9,748 nt of DNA, taken from the NCBI GenBank assembly GCA_011042595.1, contig DQWO01000160.1, forward strand, positions 1 through 9,748. The letters are read 5' to 3'. Both the position numbers and the translations under genes were made by a program. This document shows, in pieces, positions 1 to 5,635 of this stretch; positions within the stretch are counted from its first letter, which is position 1; every line of letters begins with the position of its first letter. The stretch is from Pseudomonadota bacterium (lineage in GTDB: Bacteria > Desulfobacterota > Anaeroferrophillalia > Anaeroferrophillales > Anaeroferrophillaceae). The notes beneath the pieces are model-generated. The model had not been told where the DNA came from. It saw only the letters and a program-made list of their open reading frames with translations, and did not search any database.

Positions 1-260
1 CATTCAAGGCAGCCGACATCCTTATGCGATGATTGTTTCCAGGATTCAATGTAAGTGTCCATATTGTGACACATGGCACAGAACTTATAATTGGCAGTCG
101 CATGGAGCAAGCCAGCGATCACAATAATGAAGCCGATAAAAGCAACAACGATAAAAATAGCGATTCCTTTCTTGTGCTCTCTGGTACCACGTAAAGCTTC
201 ACCGGTGAAATCCCTGATAAATGCAATCATCAGGTGCCACATTTTTTTTAGATGGGTCAT
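1..260 (-). CDS. NapC/NirT-family multihaem cytochrome c, N-terminal part (truncated by window edge)
   Basis: Reading the minus strand from an ATG at 260 gives 86 open codons that run off the left edge. The protein has a short basic cytoplasmic N-terminus, one hydrophobic segment (about residues 33-52) and then a haem c site CAMCH at residues 61-65. A second site begins at Cys84 (C-L-E-, with the next codon starting TG at the window edge, consistent with CxxCH). A membrane anchor followed at once by closely spaced CxxCH motifs and a WKQSSHK stretch is typical of the NapC/NirT/NrfH family, which takes electrons from quinol and passes them to periplasmic partners. AGAGGA at 271-276 (minus strand) lies 10 bases before the ATG; Met7 is an alternative start. 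The gene is divergent from the nuo operon. The partner enzyme and total haem number lie outside the window. Confidence 0.85.
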   Translation of the reverse strand, partial: MTHLKKMWHLMIAFIRDFTGEALRGTREHKKGIAIFIVVAFIGFIIVIAGLLHATANYKFCAMCHNMDTYIESWKQSSHKDVGCLE

Positions 261-419
261 TTTCTACTTTTCCTCTCTTAATAAATTTAGTTACTTATCG
301 AAATAAACTAGACAACATAATTATTCTGATCGTTGTTTATAGCTCACCATTTTAAAATAAAGATGATGATGAATATGATTTTTCCACATAACACATAAAT
401 TGATGCGGTGACAAGAAAA

Positions 420-477
420 AATCAAACATTTCAACTAGTTAATATTATATACTGTGTGCAATATTTAGTGTTTGATT
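420..477. repeat. Spaced inverted repeat in the AT-rich divergent intergenic region
   Basis: AATCAAACA at 420-428 and its exact reverse complement TGTTTGATT at 469-477 flank an AT-rich spacer of 40 bases. The spacer also holds two AATATT palindromes near its ends. The element sits between the divergent cytochrome gene and the nuo promoter, so it could be an operator for a dimeric regulator. It could also be a chance symmetry in AT-rich DNA. No regulator is recognised from the sequence. Confidence 0.3.
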
Positions 478-619
478 AAGTTTTCTTTCCAGCTCCCCGT
501 CCGTCCATGGTCAGCTTCCGAGGCGTCCGCCGCGAATCACCATCCCTGATTCCTTCGGCGGCCAAAACCGCTATGAGCCAAGCCTGAACATCCTGATAAT
601 GTATTCCTGGCAATGCAAG
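476..619 (-). other. GC-rich island with a hairpin and a short minus-strand open frame; possible gene remnant or dispersed repeat
   Basis: About 488-600 is clearly richer in G+C than the AT-rich DNA on both sides. On the minus strand one frame stays open for 47 codons ending at TAA (478-476), with no ATG before residue 38 and no visible Shine-Dalgarno before its only early candidate start, a TTG. The conceptual peptide includes DVQAWLIAVLAAEG and ends RGAGKKT; I do not recognise it. An imperfect hairpin lies inside: CCGCCG (527-532) pairs with CGGCGG (556-561), and GAATCA (534-539) with TGATTC (547-552). No T-run follows, so it is not a standard terminator. It could be the tail of a decayed gene or a copy of a mobile or dispersed repeat. 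A functional small gene is unlikely. Confidence 0.3.
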
Positions 620-693
620 TCAGAAAGTTGAGATTGAGATAAAATAATGATATATTTCTGTGTTATGTCGACAATATTTTTTTACTTTTTTCC

Positions 694-722
694 TTGACAA
701 GGTCTGTGCTCTCAGATATAGA
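694..722 (+). promoter_or_regulatory. Sigma-70-type promoter reading toward nuoA
   Basis: A perfect -35 hexamer TTGACA (694-699) is followed by a 17-base spacer and a TATAGA -10 box (717-722, four to five matches to consensus depending on the register). Transcription would start near 729-731. This leaves a leader of roughly 265 bases before nuoA, most of it occupied by the fold-back repeat at 774-956. It is the best promoter-like match I found upstream of the operon and is correctly oriented. No start site has been measured. Confidence 0.65.
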
Positions 723-795
723 ATCCTCGTTTAATAAAAAGCTTCACAAGGACATTATGGTTATTTAAGAATTCAGCTGGTTAAAATAGTTTCCA

Positions 796-817
796 TCCGG
801 AAACTACCGTTTCCGGA
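796..817 (+). repeat. Perfect 9-bp hairpin in the left arm of the fold-back element
   Basis: TCCGGAAAC (796-804) pairs exactly with GTTTCCGGA (809-817) across a TACC loop. GTTTCC at 789-794 can compete for the GGAAAC half, so two alternative pairings exist. No U-tract follows, so it is not an intrinsic terminator. Confidence 0.7.
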
Positions 818-906
818 CGAGCTGTTAGCTATCAGCCTTTAGCTTTTAGCTTAACAAGTTGTTTTTTCAATGTTTTACTGAAAGCTGACTGCTGATCGCT
901 GAAAGC

Positions 907-938
907 GTTCATCGGGAAATGAACATTTCCGGATGAAC
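907..938 (+). repeat. 14-bp hairpin with one mismatch in the right arm of the fold-back element
   Basis: Bases 907-920 pair with 925-938 around a GAAC loop, with a single mismatched position at the eighth pair. The core TTTCCGGA is shared with the hairpin at 796-817, showing that the two are diverged copies. It ends 45 bases before the nuoA Shine-Dalgarno and lacks a T-run. Confidence 0.7.
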
Positions 939-994
939 ACTATTTAGTTAGCTGGTTAAATAACTGAACCATACTACTTTCTAGGGGCGGAAAA

Positions 995-1351
995 ATGTTG
1001 GTTAATTATATTCCTGTACTGGTGATGATGCTGGTAGGCATTGGTTTTGGCGTCTTTGCGGTGGCGGTTTCAAGTATTTTGGGTCCACATCGCAGTTTTA
1101 AGGTGAAGCGGGAAACTTTTGAGTGCGGGATGCCCACTGAGGGAACCACCTACGTTCAGGTTCCGATCAAGTATTATGTTGTGGCTTTGTTGTTCCTGGT
1201 TTTTGACCTTGAGTGTGTGTTTATGTATCCGTGGGCAGTGCATTATCGAAAACTGGGCCTTTTCGGTTTCGTCGAGATGCTGGTCTTCATGGCGATTTTG
1301 TTTATCTGTTATATATATGTCTGGAAAAAGGGAGCGTTGGAATGGGAGTAG
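995..1351 (+). CDS. nuoA: NADH-quinone oxidoreductase subunit A (complex I)
   Basis: Small membrane subunit of complex I that packs against NuoH and NuoJ near the quinone tunnel. The 118-residue protein is of normal length and shows three hydrophobic segments (about 5-29, 60-80 and 90-111). The family loop motif FECGMP follows TM1, and [14 protein letters not shown] in TM2 carries the conserved acidic residues. The start is fixed by AGGGG at 983-987, seven bases before the ATG. It is the first gene of the operon, and its last ten bases overlap the nuoB start. Nothing in its sequence is unusual. Confidence 0.96.
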   Translation: MLVNYIPVLVMMLVGIGFGVFAVAVSSILGPHRSFKVKRETFECGMPTEGTTYVQVPIKYYVVALLFLVFDLECVFMYPWAVHYRKLGLFGFVEMLVFMAILFICYIYVWKKGALEWE

Positions 1352-1839
1352 AAAGTGGCATTAAAGGTGATGGCTTCCTGCTTACCAACCTTAACTCACT
1401 GGTTAACTGGGGGCGGAGTAATTCTGTCTGGCCGTGTACCTTTGGCCTGGCCTGATGTGCCATCGAAATGATGGCTACCAGTTTGGCAAGCTACGATATT
1501 GCAAGGTTTGGTTCTGAAGTTTTTCGTCCATCACCCCGGCAGTCTGATCTTTTGATTGTGGCCGGGACCTTGACCAAAAAAATGTCCGTTATGGTCAAGA
1601 GAATCTACGCCCAGATGGCTGAGCCTAAGTGGGTGATTGCCATGGGAGCCTGTGCTTCCTGCGGCGGGATTTTTAAAAGCTATGCTGTGGTTCAGGGGGT
1701 TGACCAGATTGTCCCGGTGGATGTTTATATTCCTGGATGTCCACCACGGCCGGAAGCCTTGCTGGCCGCTTTGATGAAGCTGCAGCAGAAGATCAGGACT
1801 GAGTATTTTGATGATGTACGTCCTAATGTCGTTGAATAG
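1342..1839 (+). CDS. nuoB: NADH-quinone oxidoreductase subunit B with an in-frame UGA at a cluster N2 ligand (candidate selenoprotein)
   Basis: NuoB binds the terminal 4Fe-4S cluster N2, which hands electrons to quinone at the interface with NuoD. The ATG at 1342 lies inside the nuoA end, seven bases after AAGGGAG, an excellent ribosome site. From there the frame encodes 165 residues, a normal length, if the TGA at 1453-1455 (codon 38) is read through. The surrounding residues fit NuoB well: WPCTFGLA, then UGA, then Cys39 and AIEMMATS. The family has a Cys-Cys pair here. The other N2 ligands are present at Cys104 (MGACAS) and Cys133 (PGCPPRPEA). Seen: UGA exactly at the first Cys of the pair with all else intact. 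Inference: Sec insertion, aided by a hairpin at 1472-1493 and by the proven-type Sec gene in the same operon. Alternatives are a Cys-to-stop mutation or a sequencing error. The downstream ATG at 1468 has no ribosome site and would lose two ligands. Extra cysteines occur at 32 and 107. Confidence 0.85.
1453..1455 (+). other. In-frame UGA in nuoB, candidate selenocysteine codon
   Basis: The codon sits between GCC (Ala37) and TGT (Cys39), where complex I NuoB has the first of two adjacent cysteines that bind cluster N2. One base change from TGC or TGT gives TGA, so Sec, mutation and miscall all fit the base itself. The intact downstream 127 codons, ending at TAG with nuoC following, argue against long-standing pseudogene decay. 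Confidence 0.45.
1472..1493 (+). promoter_or_regulatory. Candidate bacterial SECIS hairpin for the nuoB UGA
   Basis: Five pairs (1472-1476 with 1489-1493, one being G-U), a one-by-two internal loop, then three pairs (1478-1480 with 1484-1486) close a GTT loop at 1481-1483. The loop starts 26 bases after the UGA and has G first. That fits the general rule for bacterial SECIS elements, a small stem about 16-37 bases downstream with G in the first two loop positions. The stem is weaker than the fdhA element. A competing six-pair hairpin (GCCATC/GATGGC, 1459-1475) is too close to the UGA to serve. It could be chance pairing within conserved coding sequence. Confidence 0.35.
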
Positions 1840-1857
1840 CAGGGTGGTATCGCAACT

Positions 1858-2364
1858 ATGGAAAACGTGAAAATACTGGAACGGATCAAAGCCAAATTTC
1901 CGGAAGCAGTCGTCGCTGATCAGGATTGTTGCGGTGATTTGCAGGTAACCGTGAGTAATGATGCTTTTATCGAAGTCATGCAGTTTTTGCATGATGATGA
2001 ACAGCTGGGGTTCGACCTGCTGATCGACATCCTGGCCATTGATAATTCAGCGCGTCGCCGTAAGCCACCGCGCTTCGAGGTTGTCTATGTAATGATTTCC
2101 ATGGACAGTTTTGACCGGTTGCTGGTCAAATTGCCGGTCGTCGAAGGCGAAGATGTTCCCACGGTCACCAGTATCTGGCAGGCTGCCAACTGGGCCGAGC
2201 GGGAAGTTTTTGATATGATGGGCATCCGTTTTGCCGGCCATCCTGATCTGCGGCGGGTTTTGATGTGGGATGATTTTGAAGGATATCCACAGCGCAAAGA
2301 CTTTCCTCTGGAAGGTAAAGACTTTGATGAAAAGTGGGATCCTGATACCATAGAAGTCCTGTAA
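1858..2364 (+). CDS. nuoC: NADH-quinone oxidoreductase subunit C (30 kDa subunit)
   Basis: Peripheral-arm structural subunit without cofactors that supports NuoD and NuoB. The 168-residue protein has the family signature at about 113-150: AEREVFDMMGIRFAGHPDLR, then a WDD segment and GYPQRKDFPL. It is separate from NuoD, unlike the NuoCD fusion of E. coli. AGGGTGG at 1841-1847 precedes the ATG by ten bases, and the gap to nuoB is 18 bases. The end is short compared with longer homologues but is complete after the conserved block. Two adjacent cysteines at 24-25 are not family ligands. Confidence 0.96.
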   Translation: MENVKILERIKAKFPEAVVADQDCCGDLQVTVSNDAFIEVMQFLHDDEQLGFDLLIDILAIDNSARRRKPPRFEVVYVMISMDSFDRLLVKLPVVEGEDVPTVTSIWQAANWAEREVFDMMGIRFAGHPDLRRVLMWDDFEGYPQRKDFPLEGKDFDEKWDPDTIEVL

Positions 2365-2386
2365 ACACACTACTTGGGGAAAAAAG

Positions 2387-3559
2387 ATGGCTGAAGGCAA
2401 ATTAATGACCCTCAACATGGGGCCGCACCATCCATCCACTCACGGGGTGCTCCGCATCGTGTTGGAATTGGACGGTGAGATCATTGTCAAGGCAACACCG
2501 CATGTCGGTCAGTTGCATCGCGGGATTGAGAAGATTGCTGAAAATATGAATTATCAGCAGGTCATCACCCTCACCGACCGCCTTGATTACACGGCCGCCT
2601 CCCTGAATAACTTCGGTTATTGCATGGCGGTTGAAAAACTGTTGGGGATTGAAGTTCCCAAGCGGGCGCAATATATCCGGGTGATCATGGGAGAGTTGTC
2701 CAGGCTTGCTGCCCATCAGATCTGGGTTGGTACTCATGCCCTGGATATTGGGGCGATGACGCTGGTGTTCTACGGTTTCCGTGATCGGGAAATGATTTAT
2801 GATATTATTGAAGAGGCTTCAGGTTATCGCTTGACCCCCACTTTCCTGCGGGTTGGCGGCCTGGCCAATGATATCACTCCTGATTTCATCAAGGGTGTCC
2901 GCGAATTTGTCAAGTGGTTTCCGACTGCACTGGCAGGTTATCACACCCTGTTGACCGATAATATCATCTGGCGCAAGCGGACCATGGACATTGGGACGGT
3001 TTCGGCTGAGGATGCGGTAAATTTTGGTTTTACCGGACCAAGTCTGCGTGGTTCCGGGGTTCCTTATGACATCCGCAAGGCGAAGCCCCATAGCAGCTAT
3101 GAGGATTTTGATTTTCAGGTGCCGGTGGGTGATAAGGGCGATGTGTACGATCGTTATCTGGTACGGATGGAAGAGATGACTCAATCGTTGAAGATTATTG
3201 ATCAGGCGATTGAAAACCTTCCCGAGGGGCCGGTGAATGTTGATAATCCGTGGGTAACCAATCCCAGTTTGGATGTGGTTATGGATGACATAAGCGCTCT
3301 GATCCGCCGGTTTAAGATTCAAAGTGAGGGACCGCATGATCCGGTTGGTGAAGTGTATCAGTCGGTTGAAGGCTCCAAGGGAGAGTTGGGATTTTATATA
3401 GTTGGGGATGGCAACGAAAATCCGTACCGGATGAAAATTCGTTCCCCGGCTTTTATCCTGATTAGTGCTTTATCAAAGATCCTTCCCGGGCACATGTTTT
3501 CCGATGCGATCGCCATTGTTGGCAGCATCGACATCGTTCTGGGAGAGGTCGACCGCTAA
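2387..3559 (+). CDS. nuoD: NADH-quinone oxidoreductase subunit D (49 kDa subunit)
   Basis: Forms the quinone-binding pocket with NuoB. The 390-residue protein has the N-terminal GPHHPSTHG motif (12-20), whose His is a quinone headgroup ligand in known structures, and DRLDY (64-68), which supplies the conserved Tyr. The block GSGVPYDIRK with GDVYDRYLVRMEEM follows in mid-protein, and the family ending DIVLGEVDR closes it. There are no N- or C-terminal CxxC pairs, so it is the quinone type and not a [NiFe] hydrogenase large subunit. This rules out a formate hydrogenlyase-like complex despite the nearby formate dehydrogenase. GGGGA at 2376-2380 lies six bases before the ATG. Confidence 0.97.
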   Translation: MAEGKLMTLNMGPHHPSTHGVLRIVLELDGEIIVKATPHVGQLHRGIEKIAENMNYQQVITLTDRLDYTAASLNNFGYCMAVEKLLGIEVPKRAQYIRVIMGELSRLAAHQIWVGTHALDIGAMTLVFYGFRDREMIYDIIEEASGYRLTPTFLRVGGLANDITPDFIKGVREFVKWFPTALAGYHTLLTDNIIWRKRTMDIGTVSAEDAVNFGFTGPSLRGSGVPYDIRKAKPHSSYEDFDFQVPVGDKGDVYDRYLVRMEEMTQSLKIIDQAIENLPEGPVNVDNPWVTNPSLDVVMDDISALIRRFKIQSEGPHDPVGEVYQSVEGSKGELGFYIVGDGNENPYRMKIRSPAFILISALSKILPGHMFSDAIAIVGSIDIVLGEVDR

Positions 3560-3604
3560 AAACAGCATGGTTGTGGATAAAAGAATGGAAATGGGAGTAT
3601 AGTG

Positions 3605-5572
3605 ATGGCAGAGATACTTTTCAGCTCCTGGGGGGGCGAAGTTGTTGACAATCGCAGCAAGGAACCCCAGGAATATGAGACTGCAAGCAAGGTTTCATTG
3701 CCGGAATATTTTCAGCAGAATGAAGAGATTAAGGCCTTGATAGGCTGGTATGGCATTGTTCTGCGAACTTCCGAGGTTAATATCGTCGATCTCTGTCGTA
3801 CCTATATGGAGGCAATCCAGGAAAAATCCTGTGGTAAATGTTTTTTATGCCGCATTGGTACCAAGGTAATTGCTGATACCCTGGGGAGAATGTGTCGCGG
3901 CAAGGGGCGGCAGGCAGATTTGGAAATTCTGGCCAGGTTGGCAGAATCAATCAGTGAGTCTTCCAAATGTAATATAGGCCAGTCAGGACCTCTTCCCCTT
4001 CGTCATGCCCTGGAGTATTTTGCCGATGATTTTGCTTTGGCGGCCAATGGTGGCGCAGCCATTCCTGCGGGAACCTACCGGTCAAAACTGACCGCGCCCT
4101 GCATGGATGCCTGCCCGATCCATCTCGATATTCCCACCTATGTTGAGTGTATTAAAGAAGGTAAGTTTCAGGAATCACTTGATGTGATCCGTGAACGGCT
4201 GCCTCTGCCTGGAGTGGTTGGCCGAGTCTGTGTGCGTCCCTGTGAGGAACACTGCCGGCGGACGAATCTGGATGAGCCCATTTCGATTAAATTCCTCAAG
4301 CGTTTTGTCTCTGATTACGAGTTGGAAAAAAACAAAGAGCCCCATTATCTGGTTGAAGCGGCGGAAAAAACCGGTTCAGTGGCTATTGTCGGTGCCGGTC
4401 CCGCCGGCGTAACCTGTGCCTACCACCTGGCCCGCAAGGGACACCAGGTTACCATTTACGAAAAGTTGGGAGAGCCTGGTGGCATGTCAGCAGTCGGAAT
4501 TCCTGACTACCGGTTGCCGCGTCAGATCCTGCGTGGAGAGGTGGAACAGGTTCAGAAGCTGGGCGTCACCATTCATTATGATACCCAAGTAGGCAAAGAT
4601 ATAAAGCTGTCACAGTTGGAAGCGGATAATGATGCCGTCTTCATCGCCCATGGAGCCCACCTGAGTTCAGCTATGCGGGTCGAGGGCGAAAACGACGGGT
4701 ATAAAGGTTTTATTACCGGGGTGCAATATCTGCTTGATATCAATTTAGGCAAAGATCCTTATCCTGAAGGGAAAAAAGTGGTGGTGGTTGGTGGTGGAAA
4801 TGTGGCCATTGACTGTGTGCGCTGCTCCTTTCGGGTCAATAAACCTGATGTCAACCTGGTCTATCGGCGGACCAGGAATGAAATGCCTGCCGATGAGGTT
4901 GAAATTCATGATGCTGAAGAGGAAAAGGTGGTATTTCACTATCTCACTCAACCGATCAAGGTCATTGCGGAAAACGGCAAGGTGGTAGGTCTGCAGTGCA
5001 TTAAGATGGAGTTGGGCGAGCCGGATGAAAGCGGTCGACGTCGTCCGGTGCCGGTTGAAGGATCGGAGTTTATTATTGACTGCGATATTGTCGTGCCTGC
5101 CATTGGTCAGACCATAGACCTTTCGATGCTTGAGGGGATAGATAAAGTTGAAACCACCCGTTGGAATACCATCGTCGTCAATGAATTTACCAAGCAGACT
5201 GAAAATCCCAAGATTTTTTGCGCCGGTGACTGCCAGACATCTCCGGGAGCTCTGATTACTGCCTGTGCTGGAGGGCGGACGGCGGCGATTAATATCGACA
5301 AGCTTATTAATGGACTGAACCTGGAAGCCGCTGAAGATGATTATTTTGATAAACTCTTTGATGTGGTCAAGGTTTATGACCCGGCTGAGGATATCGGTTT
5401 TCTCGGCGGCAGGGCCCGTTACCAGCTTGAAATGCTGCCTCCAGATACCCGGAAGTGGACTTTTGATGAGGTGGAAAAAGGGTTTTCACCCCAGGAGGCC
5501 ATGGCTGAGGCAGATCGCTGTCTCAGGTGTTACCGGGTTGCCACCATTGCGGTGACCGAGGCAACGTCATAA
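3605..5572 (+). CDS. SfrB/GltD-like FAD-NAD(P)H oxidoreductase with a NuoF-type 4Fe-4S domain
   Basis: This 655-residue fusion sits where nuoE and nuoF are expected. After about 65 unassigned residues comes the NuoF C-terminal 4Fe-4S domain: CGKCFLC at 76-82 and Cys122 in SSKCNIG. Next is a GltD/DPYD-type Fe-S domain (Cys166, 170, 209, 213, 217) and an FAD Rossmann fold VAIVGAGPAG (259-268) with Glu286. A second nucleotide fold follows, VVVVGGGNVAIDC (392-404), with YRRTRNEMPA (420-429), a pattern that favours NADPH in GltD relatives. The FAD C-terminal motif CAGDC lies at 539-543 and a CLRC pair at 639-642. The NuoF FMN/NADH domain and the NuoE thioredoxin-like domain are absent. The layout resembles SfrB of the Geobacter NADPH oxidoreductase SfrAB. 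It probably exchanges electrons between NAD(P)H and the adjacent formate dehydrogenase subunit. ATG 3605 is preferred over GTG 3602 because GGGAG (3593-3597) is then seven bases away. Confidence 0.88.
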   Translation: MAEILFSSWGGEVVDNRSKEPQEYETASKVSLPEYFQQNEEIKALIGWYGIVLRTSEVNIVDLCRTYMEAIQEKSCGKCFLCRIGTKVIADTLGRMCRGKGRQADLEILARLAESISESSKCNIGQSGPLPLRHALEYFADDFALAANGGAAIPAGTYRSKLTAPCMDACPIHLDIPTYVECIKEGKFQESLDVIRERLPLPGVVGRVCVRPCEEHCRRTNLDEPISIKFLKRFVSDYELEKNKEPHYLVEAAEKTGSVAIVGAGPAGVTCAYHLARKGHQVTIYEKLGEPGGMSAVGIPDYRLPRQILRGEVEQVQKLGVTIHYDTQVGKDIKLSQLEADNDAVFIAHGAHLSSAMRVEGENDGYKGFITGVQYLLDINLGKDPYPEGKKVVVVGGGNVAIDCVRCSFRVNKPDVNLVYRRTRNEMPADEVEIHDAEEEKVVFHYLTQPIKVIAENGKVVGLQCIKMELGEPDESGRRRPVPVEGSEFIIDCDIVVPAIGQTIDLSMLEGIDKVETTRWNTIVVNEFTKQTENPKIFCAGDCQTSPGALITACAGGRTAAINIDKLINGLNLEAAEDDYFDKLFDVVKVYDPAEDIGFLGGRARYQLEMLPPDTRKWTFDEVEKGFSPQEAMAEADRCLRCYRVATIAVTEATS

Positions 5573-5635
5573 ACTGATTTGTGAATGATTCTTTAATAAC
5601 AGTGGAGATAAACTTAACTTGTGCAGGAAATAAGC

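Larger units (their letters stand above)
774..956. repeat. 180-bp imperfect fold-back (MITE-like) element in the nuo leader
   Basis: The left arm (about 774-850) matches the reverse complement of the right arm (about 879-956) along most of its length, by eye about three quarters identical. Both arms start CAGCT, pass TAGT and CATCCGGAAA, and end AGCTTT-AG; about 28 bases separate them. Each arm contains its own strong hairpin near the outer end. An 11-base direct repeat AGCTGGTTAAA occurs at 775-785 and 950-960, which may be a target duplication around an inserted element or part of the arms. There is no coding capacity, as expected for a miniature non-autonomous element or a REP/BIME-like repeat. 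Because it lies after the promoter it would be transcribed and could fold in the nuo mRNA leader. Mobility is inference. Confidence 0.6.

Noticed and set aside
91..306. A 71-codon + strand open frame at the left end
   Set aside because: It lies antisense to the cytochrome c gene, which has a membrane anchor and haem motifs, and has no Shine-Dalgarno.
796..938. Intrinsic terminators in the nuo leader
   Set aside because: The strong hairpins at 796-817 and 907-938 lack following T-runs. The only T-run (about 862-867) follows a stem of just four or five pairs.
261..994. tRNA, other structured RNA gene, CRISPR array or sigma-54 promoter in the intergenic region
   Set aside because: No cloverleaf, no regularly spaced direct repeats and no TGGCAC-N5-TTGC match were seen. 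The repeats present are inverted and limited to one fold-back element.
1453..1455. UGA read as Trp or Gly through an alternative genetic code
   Set aside because: The residue expected here is Cys, nuoH ends in UGA, Trp is encoded by TGG throughout, and the other in-frame UGA is a standard Sec site.
1468..1839. A short NuoB starting at the ATG at 1468
   Set aside because: It has no ribosome-binding site and would lose the tandem Cys ligand pair and the N-terminal third, whereas the ATG at 1342 has a strong AAGGGAG seven bases upstream.
2387..3559. NuoD homologue acting as a [NiFe] hydrogenase large subunit in a formate hydrogenlyase
   Set aside because: The N- and C-terminal CxxC nickel ligands are absent; the quinone-type motifs GPHHPSTHG and DRLDY are present.
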